Shown: positions 27,931 to 39,086, counted from the first letter of the stretch. The stretch is 64,000 nucleotides of DNA from Streptomyces sp. AM 4-1-1 (GCF_029167625.1 NZ_CP119145.1:2046001-2110000); one strand, 5' to 3'. Made by a program: numbers and translations. The notes: generated by a model not told the origin, from the letters alone.

Positions 27931-28892
27931 CGTCGTCGTCGCCGACCGAGACCACTCTGGCGGAACTCGAAAGGCGGGCCGCCGCGCACCGCGACCGGCC
28001 GTCGTACGGTCATGACGCGCTGATCGCCTGCGACCGGCTGGTACGCGTCTTCACCACGGACGGGGTGGAGGTGCAGGCCCTTCAGGGTCTCGATCTGCTG
28101 GTCTCCGAGGGCGAGTTGATGGCGCTCGTCGGCGCGTCGGGCAGCGGGAAGTCGACGCTGATGAACATCCTCGCGGGCCTCGACGTGCCGACGGCGGGTT
28201 CGGCGAAGGTCGCGGGCCGCGATCTTCTGTCGATGGGCCCCAAGGAACGGCTGCGCTACCGGCGGGAGGTCGTCGGATTCGTCTGGCAGCAGACCGCCCG
28301 CAACCTCCTCCCCTACCTGACGGGCATGCAGAACATCACTCTGCCCATGCAGTTGCGTGGCCGGGGCAGCGGACGCGAGCGGGCCGCGCGGGCGGAGTCA
28401 CTGCTCACGATGCTGGAGGTGGCGGACTGCCGCGACCGGCGCCCGCGGCAGATGTCGGGCGGCCAGCAGCAACGGGTGGCGATCGCGGTCGCCCTCGCCA
28501 ACTCCCCGTCGGTGCTGCTGGCCGACGAACCGACCGGCGAGCTGGACTCGGCGACCGGCGAGCGGATCTTCGCCGCGTTCCGCCGCGCCAACGAGGAGCT
28601 GGGCACCACGATCGTGATCGTCACCCACGACCAGGCGGTGGCGAGCGAGGTGCGGCGCACGGTCGCGATCCGGGACGGCCGTACGTCCTCCGAGGTGCTG
28701 CGCCGCACCGAGGTCGACGCGGCGACCGGCCAGGAGTCCCAGGTGGCCCGCGAGTACGCGATGCTCGACCGGGCGGGCCGGCTCCAACTGCCCGCCGAGT
28801 ACACCGAGGCGCTGCGCATGGAGCACCGGGTGATGCTGGAGCTGGAGCAGGACCACATCGGGATCTGGCCGGACGACGACCGGGCACCCTGA
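27927..28892 (+). CDS. ABC transporter ATPase (LolD/MacB type)
   Basis: A 321-aa cytoplasmic ATPase with Walker A GASGSGKS (aa 69-76), the signature MSGGQQQRVAIA, Walker B VLLADEPTGELDS and the switch His in VIVTHDQ. It powers the two FtsX-type permeases encoded directly upstream. The first 35 residues before the domain, and about 60 residues after it (DAATGQESQVAREYAMLDRA and on), extend beyond the usual 230-residue LolD domain; the C-terminal extension is common in Streptomyces homologues. A hairpin at 28882-28904 spans the stop codon. Confidence 0.88.
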   Translation: MTSSSPTETTLAELERRAAAHRDRPSYGHDALIACDRLVRVFTTDGVEVQALQGLDLLVSEGELMALVGASGSGKSTLMNILAGLDVPTAGSAKVAGRDLLSMGPKERLRYRREVVGFVWQQTARNLLPYLTGMQNITLPMQLRGRGSGRERAARAESLLTMLEVADCRDRRPRQMSGGQQQRVAIAVALANSPSVLLADEPTGELDSATGERIFAAFRRANEELGTTIVIVTHDQAVASEVRRTVAIRDGRTSSEVLRRTEVDAATGQESQVAREYAMLDRAGRLQLPAEYTEALRMEHRVMLELEQDHIGIWPDDDRAP

Positions 28893-28904
28893 CCACGGGT
28901 GCCC
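28882..28904. terminator. Hairpin between convergent genes
   Basis: GGGCACCC and GGGTGCCC form an 8-bp stem around a 7-nt loop that contains the ATPase stop codon. The next gene on the opposite strand ends at 28938, so it may work in both directions. Confidence 0.6.
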
Positions 28905-28937
28905 CGGGGCCGGGCGGCGTTCAGCCGGTGCTGGCGG

Positions 28938-29639
28938 TCACCCGGTGCTGACGGTCACCGAGAGGCCGCCGAGTCCGGGCCCGGGGCCCGGGCCGGCGCC
29001 GCGCAGGGCGACCGAGCCGAAGGGGGTGCGCAGCCGCAGCCAGGAACCGGCGGCGAGCAGGGCGACCGGGAGGTCGGGGGCCGGGCGGAGGAATCCCAGC
29101 GACTGGGCCGCGTGGACGGCGCGCAGCGGGAGGTCCGTGTCGCCGACGGTGCGGGACCAGATGTCGTGGCCGATCCGGTCGCGTTCCGTCCGGGTGCGGC
29201 GGTCCTCGGCCAGTGCGGCGTCGCGGGTCCTGAACTCCTCCACCGCGCCGGACAGCGCGGCCCGCAGGGCCGTCGGGTCCGGCAGCCCCGGCTGTTCGCG
29301 CCACCCGCCGCGCGGCGGGAGGAGGCCCGTCCACGGCGGCCCGGTGACGGAGGCGGGCAGCCGGCCCGAACCGGTCGACTCCTCAAGCGTTTCGAGGAGT
29401 TCCCCGGCCGAGACGGTGACGTCGAACGTGCCGGTCTCCGCCGTGTCCGCCAGCCTCGCCGTGCGGACGGCCAGCACCTCGAAGGAGGGCGGCCTCCCGA
29501 ACACCGCCAGCGCTCCGCCGCCCGCCTGCAACCGGACCGCGGCGGCCCGGTCGTAGTGGAGCAGCCGGCCGAGGAAGGCGGCGAGATCCGCCGCCTCCCT
29601 CGCGTCGGCGAACAGCAGCTGCCGTACGGACACCGTCAT
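28938..29639 (-). CDS. Hypothetical protein downstream of the thioesterase
   Basis: A 233-aa soluble protein without signal peptide, membrane segment or recognised motif. The first part (RQLLFADAREAADLAAFLGRLLHYDRAAAVRLQ) reads as a helix-strand start. The last 35 residues are Gly/Pro-rich with a GPGPGPGLGG stretch. ATG 29639 overlaps the thioesterase stop (ATGA), so the two are translationally coupled and probably co-transcribed with the EttA gene. Codon use is normal. Function is unknown. Confidence 0.75.
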   Translation of the reverse strand: MTVSVRQLLFADAREAADLAAFLGRLLHYDRAAAVRLQAGGGALAVFGRPPSFEVLAVRTARLADTAETGTFDVTVSAGELLETLEESTGSGRLPASVTGPPWTGLLPPRGGWREQPGLPDPTALRAALSGAVEEFRTRDAALAEDRRTRTERDRIGHDIWSRTVGDTDLPLRAVHAAQSLGFLRPAPDLPVALLAAGSWLRLRTPFGSVALRGAGPGPGPGLGGLSVTVSTG

Positions 29640-30058
29640 ACGGAGGCGGGCTCCTCTGCGAGGTACTCCTGGAGGAACAGCCGCTCCTCGGCGGTGATCC
29701 GCCGGGGCCGGGCCTCGGTCAGGTCGTACGGCACGACGACCGTCGAGGCGCGTACGTACACCTGCTCCTCGTCCTTCACCTCGTAGCCGATGGTCAGCGA
29801 GGCGGCGCCGATCCGCGTGACCCACGATTCGACGGTGACCGGCTCGTGCCGGTGGACCAGCGGGCGCAGGTAGTCGATCTCGTGCCGGGCCACGACGGAC
29901 CCGCCGGAGAACGACGGCGAACCGTCCCCGGGCGCCAGCCGGAACATGAAGTCGATGCGGGCCTCCTCCAGGTAACGGAGGAAGACCACGTTGTTGACGT
30001 GCCCGAAGGCGTCCATGTCCGACCAGCGCAGCGGGCAGCTGTAGATGTGGCGAGCCAA
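29636..30058 (-). CDS. Hot-dog-fold acyl-CoA thioesterase
   Basis: A 140-aa protein of the 4-hydroxybenzoyl-CoA thioesterase/YbgC type. The key motif is WSDMDAFGHVNNVVFLRYLEEAR, with the catalytic Asp before GHVNN. It hydrolyses acyl-CoA thioesters in the cytoplasm; the natural substrate is not evident. TTG 30058 is chosen as start (protein begins MARHIYSCPLRWSD); GAGG lies 9 nt upstream inside the end of the EttA gene, whose stop is 5 nt away. The longer frame to 30178 would overlap EttA and is unlikely. Confidence 0.82.
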   Translation of the reverse strand: MARHIYSCPLRWSDMDAFGHVNNVVFLRYLEEARIDFMFRLAPGDGSPSFSGGSVVARHEIDYLRPLVHRHEPVTVESWVTRIGAASLTIGYEVKDEEQVYVRASTVVVPYDLTEARPRRITAEERLFLQEYLAEEPASV

Positions 30059-30063
30059 CGGGA

Positions 30064-31728
<1,665 letters not shown>

Positions 31729-32056
31729 GAGAAACCGTCCGGCAGCAATAGATGTGTGGGCAGATACACCCCATCTTGCCTGACGTCCACCCCGGGACGA
31801 AAACGGGTAGGCCAAACCTCTCCGGCCGGGGCGCCGCGGCGGACCCGCCGCGCAGTCGACCGGTCGACGTCGGCCGTCACCGGTCGCCACCAACGGCTCT
31901 GGTACGGCCCACGGACGGCCCGGCGCCCTTGTGGGCGCCCTTGCGGGCGCCCGTGCGGACCTCCGTGCGGACCTCCGTGCTCGAAACCCGAAAAGTCTGG
32001 CCCGAGCGCCCGGCACGCGGGCTCTCCCGCCCCGATACGTCCTCCGTACTCCGGTT

Positions 32057-33565
32057 TCAGTTCCTGCGGAGGGCGAAGACCGCTCCGCCGCCGACGACGA
32101 CCAGGACGAGGGCGATGCCCGCCGTCAGCGCGGTGCCGCTGGAACCGCCGGTCGCCGCGAGATCGCCCGCAGGGCCGCCCGAGCCTCCGCCGGCCGAGGC
32201 GGGGGCGGGCTGGTTGCCGCTCTGGGTCCCGACGCGGGACAGGTCGCCCGCATCCGTGACGGCGCTCGCGGTGGTCCTGCAGTCCAGGACGCCCTTGAAG
32301 GTCTTCTGGAGCCCACCGGGACCGATGACCGTCAACGCGTACGGCTGGTCCTCGGCGACCGGGACCGTCACCGTCCCGGAGCCACCGGCCGCGACGGTGT
32401 GCTCGATACCGACCAGCTCATAGGTGAACGGCTGGTCGCCCTTGTTGGTGGCGGTGACGTCCACGCTGCCCAGGGCGCAGTTCTTCCTCGCCGAGAACGC
32501 CGGGACCGCGCCCGTCGCCGCCCAGGTGGCGGTGGTGCCCGCGGAGACCGTGGAATCGCTGGACCCCGCCAGGATCTGGGTCTGGCTCTTGCTCGACGCG
32601 GCGAAGACCCGGCCGACCGGGACCGATGTCGTCGCCTGGACCGCCAGCGACGCGGAACCGTCGGCGGCGTCCGCCGGTACGTCGAAGTACAGCTGGGAGC
32701 CGTTGGCCGCCGCGACCACGGGTCTGCCGTTCCTGTCGGTGACGCGGACCCCGCTGGAGGAGTCGGCGGGCGGGGTCACGGAGACCTGGGCGGCGGCGGT
32801 GCGCACGGTGACCGGCCCGAGCCGCTGCCCCGACCTTCCCGAGACCGTGGTCATGTCGAGGGCGAGGGACGCCCCGGGCTCGGCGGTGTCGCGGGCGTGC
32901 TTCTGCAGCCAGTCGGCGAGCTTCTCGGCCTGCTTGTCGGCGGCGTTGACCGTGGCCTTGTCCGAGAAGCGCCAGATGGCGACCTGGGTGCCCGCCGCCG
33001 CGGTTCCCTCCGTGAGCGGTCCGGTGCCCGCCTGACGGGCGAGCGCCGAGAGGTCGTCGATCCGCGGGTAGGAGTGCTGAAGTATCCAGCGGATTCTGCC
33101 CGCGTTCCGGTTGGCACCGAGCGAGGTCTGGTCCCAGGACGTCTCCAGGTACCCCGCCTGGTCCTGGGTCGGGTTGTGGATGTCGACGGAGTACGTCTTG
33201 AGCCTGCCGCCGCCGTCGACGGTCATCTCGAAGAGCCCGGCGGGCAGCTCCCGCTTCCCGCCGTTCACCACGAGGACCGCACGGTCGAAGGTCTTCAGCC
33301 CGTCCAGCACGGCGGTCGCGCCGCCCTGGTGCTGAGGCGCGTCCTCCGCCGCGGCGGTGCCCGCGCCGGCGGCGACCAGCCCCGCCAGCAGTACCGAGGC
33401 GGCGATCCTCGCGGCACCTCCGCGCCCGGCGGTACGCGCGTCCCCGTCTCCCCCTGAACGTCCGCCCTCGCCTCTGCGGCGGCTCCGGCCCCGTACGGAA
33501 GAGGCCGCCACCAAGGACGAAGCAGACCAGCCGGACCGAGCGGACGCCGAAGACGCGAAAAACAC
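32057..33565 (-). CDS. Sortase-anchored thioester-domain (TED) surface protein lacking the thioester Cys
   Basis: A 502-aa secreted wall protein: extended N-terminus, signal segment (RIAASVLLAGLVAAGAG, about aa 53-70), a TED (about aa 75-220), beta-rich repeats, then the LAATG sorting motif, hydrophobic helix and basic tail (ALRRN), as expected for class E sortase substrates. The TED is recognised by ILQHSYP and GTQVAIWRFSD, whose Gln would form the thioester. Its partner Cys, normally in a YCID-like motif, is Ser here (TYSVDIHNPT), and no Cys occurs between the signal segment and the beta-rich repeats. GTG 33565 is preceded by GGAGGGG at 6 nt; an upstream ATG (33634) lacks an RBS. It may act in adhesion without covalent capture. 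Confidence 0.82.
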   Translation of the reverse strand: MFFASSASARSGWSASSLVAASSVRGRSRRRGEGGRSGGDGDARTAGRGGAARIAASVLLAGLVAAGAGTAAAEDAPQHQGGATAVLDGLKTFDRAVLVVNGGKRELPAGLFEMTVDGGGRLKTYSVDIHNPTQDQAGYLETSWDQTSLGANRNAGRIRWILQHSYPRIDDLSALARQAGTGPLTEGTAAAGTQVAIWRFSDKATVNAADKQAEKLADWLQKHARDTAEPGASLALDMTTVSGRSGQRLGPVTVRTAAAQVSVTPPADSSSGVRVTDRNGRPVVAAANGSQLYFDVPADAADGSASLAVQATTSVPVGRVFAASSKSQTQILAGSSDSTVSAGTTATWAATGAVPAFSARKNCALGSVDVTATNKGDQPFTYELVGIEHTVAAGGSGTVTVPVAEDQPYALTVIGPGGLQKTFKGVLDCRTTASAVTDAGDLSRVGTQSGNQPAPASAGGGSGGPAGDLAATGGSSGTALTAGIALVLVVVGGGAVFALRRN

Positions 33566-33705
33566 AGAATTCCCCTCCGGGCGAGACCCTGACGCAGGGT
33601 GCGCATGTGGGAAATGCCTCGCCAGCAGACTCAAGTGCCCCGTGAGTACTGGGAAATCCTAAGGACGAAACGATCAACAATCCCCCGTCGTACGGTCGGA
33701 CAACC

Positions 33706-33720
33706 ATTCCGAATCGGAAT
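33706..33720. promoter_or_regulatory. 15-bp palindrome upstream of the TED gene
   Basis: ATTCCGAATCGGAAT is a perfect inverted repeat (7-nt arms, central A) about 140 nt upstream of GTG 33565, in the gap after the ssbB-like gene. The surroundings are A/T-richer than average. It may be a regulator site; no regulator can be named. Confidence 0.4.
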
Positions 33721-33764
33721 CGTTATCGTCCGTACGGTCGACACACCGCCTTCCGGCCGCAAGG

Positions 33765-34322
33765 TCACGAAACCGTCTCCATGACGCGGTCCACGTCACC
33801 TTCGACGCTCCCGCCCCCCTCACCCTCACCCATTCCGGCTCTTTCGGCCCTTTCGGCCCCTCTTGCGCCTCGATGGCCGGTCACACCGTGTTCCCGCTGA
33901 GCCACATGCCGCGTCCACTGATCCTCGGCCGGTCCGGCCGCGCGGGTCAGCAGCCCTGAATCCGCCTTGACCACACGCCGGAACGCCGCCGTCCCGCGCG
34001 TCAGGTCGTGGCCCACCGAAATGGCCTCGACGTCGACGAACGTCTTTCGCTGCCCGTCCCGTTCCTCCTCACGCACTTTCAACCTGCCGTGCACGATGAG
34101 AGGTTCACCGACGGCGACGGACGAGGGCAGATTCGCCGCGAGTGCCCGCCACGCGAACACCGTGTAGAAGCTGGTGTGTCCGTCTGCCCAGAACTGTTTC
34201 TCCCTGTCCCACCGCCGGGCCGTCACCGCGAACCTGAACCGTGACATTCCGCCGGTCGCCGTATCCCGGAACGTCACACCCGTCGCCGCATTGCCCACCA
34301 GCGTCACCAACGTGTCATTCAT
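33765..34322 (-). CDS. ssbB: Single-stranded DNA-binding protein, SsbB-like
   Basis: A 185-aa SSB-family protein. The OB-fold (about aa 1-110) begins NDTLVTLVGNAAT and contains FRFAVTARRWDREKQFWADG, FYTVFAWRALAANL and GEPLIVHGRLKVR. The tail is Gly/Glu/Arg-rich and ends DRVMETVS; the acidic D-D-D-I-P-F-type tip that recruits repair enzymes in canonical SSB is missing. This fits the second, sporulation-linked SSB of Streptomyces (SsbB, involved in chromosome segregation) rather than SsbA. ATG 34322 follows GGAGGCGGGG. It lies 215 nt downstream of the DynB-like gene on the same strand. Confidence 0.78.
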   Translation of the reverse strand: MNDTLVTLVGNAATGVTFRDTATGGMSRFRFAVTARRWDREKQFWADGHTSFYTVFAWRALAANLPSSVAVGEPLIVHGRLKVREEERDGQRKTFVDVEAISVGHDLTRGTAAFRRVVKADSGLLTRAAGPAEDQWTRHVAQREHGVTGHRGARGAERAERAGMGEGEGGGSVEGDVDRVMETVS

Positions 34323-34537
34323 GTCCCCGCCTCCCCATGCGTCGATACGCATCGATTCATCGACTTCGTCTACATCGTCAACGTCGCCGACTTCTCCGAC
34401 TTCTCCGACTTCGAGCCCGGACCGGTCGCACGGGCAGAAGCCCGTCGACCGGTCCGACCCGATCGCCGTCGACCGCGGTGTCGCGGTCACTGATCTCATG
34501 CTGGGGGAAATACGGGAATCCCGCTGGTGCCTGTGGA
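34323..34537 (-). other. Leader between dynB-like and ssbB-like genes with 9-bp repeats
   Basis: On the minus strand GAAGTCGGA-type units repeat at about 34378-34427, followed by the inverted repeat ATGCGT-ATCG-ACGCAT and the ssbB ribosome binding site. The stretch is open in the ssbB frame and would encode an acidic repeat (GEVGEVGDVDDVDEVDES), with ATG 34352 as another in-frame start, so the SSB could have a longer N-terminus. The RBS favours 34322. Confidence 0.45.
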
Positions 34538-36916
34538 CTACCCGCCAGTTGTGGAAAACTCCGTCACCGCCGCATACCGCTCCCGCACCTCCCGGTAGCG
34601 GGCCAGCTCCGCCGACACCGGATCGAGCACCCTGGCCCTGCCGCAGCCCGCCGCCGCGTCCCGCAACCGGCGTTCCGCCTCCTGCCCGTACCGCCGGGCC
34701 GGCCCACGCGCCGCAGCACCGCACAGCCATTCGACCAGCGGACCGCCGACGGTCCCGCCCAGCACCACGACGGCCGGCGTGAGCAGACCGGATTCGAGCA
34801 CCCCGACCAGTCGTCCGATCAGCCAGAGAGCGCCGAAGACCTGGAGCGACGTCATCGACACCTGCGCCAGTACGGCCACGGGCCACCACGTCGGCCTCGG
34901 CGGCCTACCCGCCGCGCGCGCCGCACGCGTCCCACGCGCACCACCAGCCCTGCCGCGACCGCTCACCGGGGCATTCGGCGCCCCCGCACCCACGTCCGCA
35001 CCCGTCTCCGCCCGCCCGACCACGTCCGCCTCATGCCCGGCACCCACACCGCCGTCACCGTCACCGTCGGCAGTGTCGGCATCGGTGGTTTCCGCCCCCG
35101 CTCCTTCCCCCCCTCTTTCCCCCACTCTCTCCCCCGCGCCCGCCCCCACACCGGCTCCGGCTCCCGCCACCGCCTTCGCCGCCAACTCGTCCAGCGCCTC
35201 CGGCAGCCCCTCGGCGCCGTGCACCGCGGCCTCGCGCACGGCCTGCGCCCAAGGCGCGGGCAGCCCCTCCGTGGCATCGTCCGCGACCGCTCGTACCGCC
35301 TGTTCCACCCGCTGCCGCGCGGTCAGTTCCACCTCCACCGGGGGCGGGTCCTGTGCGAGCCGCTCCCTGGCTCCGGGCCGCCGCGTGCTCTCGTACCGGC
35401 GCCACAGGCGCAGCCACGGCGTTCCGCAGGCCCGTCCGGCGTTCCTGCGCCACTCGCGTTCCGCCGCCTGCCCCGCCGCCGCGGCGCCGACCGCCTCCGC
35501 CAGCCGGTCGGTGAACTCCTCGCGGGACCGCTCACCAAGACCAAACCGGCCCTCGGCGACGTACACCGGACGGAGTCCCGCCGCCACGGCGTCCACGTCG
35601 GCGGAGAGCCGCCGCGCCGCGGCCGTGCGCTCCTGGACGAAACTGCCGAGCAGTTCGCGCAGTTCGTCGACGCCCTCGCCGGTCAGTGCGGACAGGGCCA
35701 GGACGGTCGCACCGGGGTCGCCGTGTTCGCCGACCGCCATGCCGTCGTCGTCGAGCAGCCCGCGCAGATCGTCCAGGACCTGGTCGGCGGCGTCGCCGGG
35801 GAGCCGGTCGATCTGGTTGAGGACCACGAAGGTGATCTCGGCGTGCCCGGCCAGCGGTCGCAGATAGCGCTCGTGCAGGGCGGCGTCCGCGTACTTCTCG
35901 GGGTCGACGACCCAGATCACCGCGTCGACCAGACCGAGTACCCGGTCCACCTGTTCCCGGTGTCCCGCCGCGGCCGAGTCGTGGTCGGGCAGGTCGACGA
36001 GGACGAGCCCCTGAAGTGCCTCGTCCGCCTCTCCCCCGCCCGGGGACGGTGAGCGCCGCAGCCGCCCGGGGACGGCGAGCCGGTCGAGAAGTCCGTCCGC
36101 GCCGTCCGTCCAACTGCACGCGACGGGCGCGGCGGTGGTGGGGCGGCGCAGGCCGGTGTCGGAGACCTGCGCGCCGGCGAGGGCGTTGAACAGGGTGGAC
36201 TTGCCGCTCCCGGTCGCCCCCGCGACGGCGACGACCGTGTGCCGGGAGGAGAGCCGCTGCCGCGCGGCGGCCTCGTCCAGCACCCGTCCGGCCTCGGCGA
36301 GGGTCACCCGGTCGAGGCGGGCCCGGGACAGGCCGACGAGTTCACGCAGGGCGTCGAGCCGTGGCCGGAGCGGCCCCCCGGACGCCCCGTACACCTCATA
36401 TGCCTCGTACGCCTCGACCTCGGGGCGCACCTCGTTGTCGGACACGTCCGCCAGCTCGTCGGCACGCTCCTGGGCGACGACGGCACGTCGGGCGATGAGC
36501 CCGTCGTCCCAACGTCCACCCCGCCCACCCCGTCCGTCCCGCTCACCCTGCTCGTCCCACACGTCATCCCCATCCCGCTCGTCCCACGCGTCATCCCCGT
36601 CCTGCTCGTCCCGCGACTCGCGCGCGTCCCACTCGGCCCGAACCTCCCGTGCGTCCCACGTCTCCTGTGCCTCGCGTGAGTCCAGCTCATCCCGCACTTC
36701 CCGCGCGTCCCGCACTTCCCGCGCGTCCCGCACTTCCCGCGCGTCCCACTCGTCCTGAGCCTCCCGCGCGCCCCTCGTCTCCCGTGCCTCGCGTGAGCCC
36801 CACTCATCCCGCGCCTCGCGCGCCTCCTGCGCGTCCCATGCGTCCCGCCCATCCCGGCCGTCCGCGCCCACCCGCGCCACGCCCCGGTCCGGCTCTTCGT
36901 TCGTGAGGGCAGTCAC
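34538..36916 (-). CDS. dynB: Dynamin-like GTPase with two transmembrane segments (DynB-like)
   Basis: A 792-aa protein with an N-terminal charged repeat region (about aa 10-130, REVRDA/EVRDE units), a dynamin-type GTPase domain (about aa 215-420; G1 [11 protein letters not shown]3 DLPDHDS, G4 LNQIDRL), a helical region, a Gly/Glu-rich linker (about aa 590-660) and two membrane helices ([15 protein letters not shown] and the following [16 protein letters not shown]). Streptomyces DynA and DynB are dynamin-like proteins that stabilise FtsZ rings at sporulation septa; the membrane-spanning member is DynB (recalled). GTG 36916 overlaps the DynA-like stop (GTGA) with GGAGAGG upstream. The N-terminal repeats make it longer than I expect for this family. 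Confidence 0.75.
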   Translation of the reverse strand: MTALTNEEPDRGVARVGADGRDGRDAWDAQEAREARDEWGSREARETRGAREAQDEWDAREVRDAREVRDAREVRDELDSREAQETWDAREVRAEWDARESRDEQDGDDAWDERDGDDVWDEQGERDGRGGRGGRWDDGLIARRAVVAQERADELADVSDNEVRPEVEAYEAYEVYGASGGPLRPRLDALRELVGLSRARLDRVTLAEAGRVLDEAAARQRLSSRHTVVAVAGATGSGKSTLFNALAGAQVSDTGLRRPTTAAPVACSWTDGADGLLDRLAVPGRLRRSPSPGGGEADEALQGLVLVDLPDHDSAAAGHREQVDRVLGLVDAVIWVVDPEKYADAALHERYLRPLAGHAEITFVVLNQIDRLPGDAADQVLDDLRGLLDDDGMAVGEHGDPGATVLALSALTGEGVDELRELLGSFVQERTAAARRLSADVDAVAAGLRPVYVAEGRFGLGERSREEFTDRLAEAVGAAAAGQAAEREWRRNAGRACGTPWLRLWRRYESTRRPGARERLAQDPPPVEVELTARQRVEQAVRAVADDATEGLPAPWAQAVREAAVHGAEGLPEALDELAAKAVAGAGAGVGAGAGERVGERGGEGAGAETTDADTADGDGDGGVGAGHEADVVGRAETGADVGAGAPNAPVSGRGRAGGARGTRAARAAGRPPRPTWWPVAVLAQVSMTSLQVFGALWLIGRLVGVLESGLLTPAVVVLGGTVGGPLVEWLCGAAARGPARRYGQEAERRLRDAAAGCGRARVLDPVSAELARYREVRERYAAVTEFSTTGG

Positions 36917-38667
36917 CGCTGCCACCTCTCCTTCTGCAGTAGGGACAGCGCGGCGATCAGCTCTGCTTGCGATTCGGGGGTCACGTCGAGTGCGTCGAGC
37001 GGGGCGAGCCGCCGGTCGCGCTCGGCGTGCAGCACCCGGTCGACGGTGCCGGCGAGCAACGCCGCGCCCTTGTCCCGCAGTCTCAGCGCGCCCTGTGCGC
37101 CGATGCGTTCGGCGAGTTGTTCCCCGGCCGTACGGGCCCGGTGCCCACCGAGGAGCGCGGCGGTCAGCAGCGCGGCCACGGTCCCGGGATCGGGGGCCAC
37201 GTTGCGCTCCAGTTGCCCGACCTCTTCCTCGGCCAGTTCCTCCACGACCCGTCGCCACCGCCGTACGGACACGGCGATCCGGCCCCGGACGTCCTCGGCC
37301 GGGCCCCAGCAGCCCGTCTCCCGGCCGGGCCCCCCGAAGCCGAACGCCCCGGCGGCGGGATCACTCGACCAGGCCGTGCGGATCTGCTCGTCGGCGGCGG
37401 CCACGGCGCACTGGAGGAGCGCGGACAGGCTCTCCACGAGGGCGTCGAGCAGTTCGTCGGCCGTGCTGTACAGCGGGTAGCCGCGCCATCGGGTGCGCGC
37501 GTCCCCGGCCAGCACGGCGCCGTGCCTCAGCCGTTCACCCACCCGGTCGCCCTCCGTGCGGTACGTGTCCTCGACCACCGCGGTCAGCCGTACGGCGGCG
37601 GCGTACTGCGCGGCGACGGCTCCGGCCAGCTCCGGCAGGCGGACGTTCAGCGAGTCGATGACCCCGGTCGCCGTACGCCCCACGGCCTGCTGACGGGCCG
37701 CCGGGTCCTGGGCGCGATGGCTGAGCCAGGCACGCAGCGGGGCCACGGCGGTGGTGGGCAGCAGCCCGCTGCCGCCGCCCGCCGACTCGGGCAGTTCGGG
37801 AATCGTGAACCGGGGCACCTCACCGAGCCCCGCCCGGGTGAGCAGCGCCCCGTACTGCCGTGACACCTCGCCGATCACCTGGTGCGGTACCCGGTCGAGG
37901 ACGGTGACGAGGGAGGCGTCGTACTCCTTGGCGGTACGCAGCAGATGCCAGGGCAGGGCGTCCGCGTACCGCGTGGCGGTGGTGACCATGACCCATACGT
38001 CGGCGGCGCAGATGAGTTCCGCGGCCAGCATCCGGTTGCGTGCGACGAGCGAGTCGATGTCGGGGGCGTCGAGGAGCGCGAGCCCGCGCGGCAGACCGGC
38101 CGCCGTCTCGATCCGCAGGGCGGTGCCGGCCTCCTCCGCCGCCGGGTCCGGCTCCTCGTCCCCGGGCGCTCCGCCCGCCCCGCCGAACCGCCGGAGCCCG
38201 CCGTACTCGGCGCGCTCCCGCCCGAACTCCACGCACCGCGCCGGCTCCCCGAACCGTCCGGGTCCCGTCGGCTCCGCGGTTTCCTGGAGCGGCAGCCGGA
38301 CCCGGGTCAGCCGGGGAAGCACCCGCGCCTGCGTGAACCAGTGCCGGTCGTCCGGGTGACACACCAGTACGGGGGTACGCGTGGTCGGCCGCAGCACTCC
38401 GGCCTCGCTGACGCGTCTCCCCACGAGTGAATTGACGAGCGTGGACTTGCCGGCGCCGGTCGAACCGCCGATGACCGCGAGCAGCGGCGCCCCGGGGTCC
38501 TTGAGCCGTGGCACCAGATAGTCGTCCAGCTGGGCGAGCAGTTCGGCCCGGGTCTGCCGGGCGCGCGTGGCCCCCGGCAGGGGGAGCGGAAGACGCACGC
38601 CCGCGACACGGTCGCGCAGGGCGGAGAGTGCGTCGATGAGCTGAGGTCGTACGTCCAAGGTCACCAC
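36913..38667 (-). CDS. dynA: Dynamin-like GTPase (DynA-like)
   Basis: A 584-aa GTPase without an obvious membrane helix. G1 is [11 protein letters not shown] (aa 66-76), with switch-like [14 protein letters not shown]3 LLDAPDIDS and a [11 protein letters not shown] segment in the G4 position; a long helical C-terminal half follows. It is coupled to the DynB-like gene (GTGA overlap). In Streptomyces, DynA acts with DynB at sporulation septa. Two consecutive GTG codons (38667, 38664) are candidate starts; neither has a strong RBS. The upstream 311-nt region to the tRNA gene should carry the promoter. Confidence 0.78.
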   Translation of the reverse strand: MVTLDVRPQLIDALSALRDRVAGVRLPLPLPGATRARQTRAELLAQLDDYLVPRLKDPGAPLLAVIGGSTGAGKSTLVNSLVGRRVSEAGVLRPTTRTPVLVCHPDDRHWFTQARVLPRLTRVRLPLQETAEPTGPGRFGEPARCVEFGRERAEYGGLRRFGGAGGAPGDEEPDPAAEEAGTALRIETAAGLPRGLALLDAPDIDSLVARNRMLAAELICAADVWVMVTTATRYADALPWHLLRTAKEYDASLVTVLDRVPHQVIGEVSRQYGALLTRAGLGEVPRFTIPELPESAGGGSGLLPTTAVAPLRAWLSHRAQDPAARQQAVGRTATGVIDSLNVRLPELAGAVAAQYAAAVRLTAVVEDTYRTEGDRVGERLRHGAVLAGDARTRWRGYPLYSTADELLDALVESLSALLQCAVAAADEQIRTAWSSDPAAGAFGFGGPGRETGCWGPAEDVRGRIAVSVRRWRRVVEELAEEEVGQLERNVAPDPGTVAALLTAALLGGHRARTAGEQLAERIGAQGALRLRDKGAALLAGTVDRVLHAERDRRLAPLDALDVTPESQAELIAALSLLQKERWQR

Positions 38668-38978
38668 ATGTGAAGAATGCCCAATTTTGGAGCCTTTTTG
38701 AAGCGTATGGGCATGTCTGCGCGGCGGTTCTACCCGCAGGACGAGAGGGGACGAGTGGGGCGCAGGCATAACGAGTGCACAACACCCGGGGCGCGAGGCG
38801 TCAAAAGCGATGCATGAATCGCACCTACCTGCGATTATCGGTTCGCTTCACCGAACCTCCACATCGTGCCACGCAGGTGAAGCAACCGGGTCGAGGTGAT
38901 CGGAGCCCTATCCTTGTCCCGGCAAGGTCACGGACCGGCCCGGTACCAGAACTCCAGGCCACCGAGGCCCACCGCCCG
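38668..38978. other. Divergent promoter region of dynA-like gene and tRNA-Arg
   Basis: A 311-nt gap between genes pointing apart. It is clearly A/T-richer near 38680-38710 (CAATTTTGGAGCCTTTTTGAAG), as expected for a promoter of the minus-strand GTPase operon. The tRNA promoter should lie in its right half. No specific operator was recognised and no ORF here looks real. Confidence 0.5.
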
Positions 38979-39051
38979 GCCCCCGTAGCTCAGTGGATAG
39001 AGCAGGCGCCTTCTAAGCGCTTGGCCGCAGGTTCGAGTCCTGCCGGGGGCG
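38979..39051 (+). tRNA. tRNA-Arg (anticodon UCU)
   Basis: A 73-nt cloverleaf. The acceptor stem GCCCCCG pairs with CGGGGGC, the D arm is GCTC-AGTGGATA-GAGC, the anticodon stem GGCGC/GCGCT holds loop CTTCTAA (anticodon TCT) and the T arm GCAGG-TTCGAGT-CCTGC follows. The discriminator is G and CCA is not encoded. It reads AGA, a rare codon in Streptomyces. Confidence 0.95.
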
Positions 39052-39058
39052 CACACAG

Positions 39059-39086
39059 CCTCTCACCAGTAACGACAGGTGAGGGG
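39059..39086 (+). terminator. Terminator of tRNA-Arg
   Basis: CCTCTCACC and GGTGAGGGG form a 9-bp stem (one G-U pair) with a 10-nt loop, 8 nt after the tRNA. A pyrimidine-rich stretch (CTTCCTGTTCC) follows. Confidence 0.75.

Noticed and set aside
33706..33733. Zur- or Fur-type box upstream of the TED gene
   Set aside because: The palindrome ATTCCGAATCGGAAT does not fit the Streptomyces Zur or Fur consensus I know, so no regulator is named.
38979..39051. tRNA gene as one end of an integrated element
   Set aside because: No duplicate of the tRNA 3' end, integrase or excisionase gene was seen in the window.
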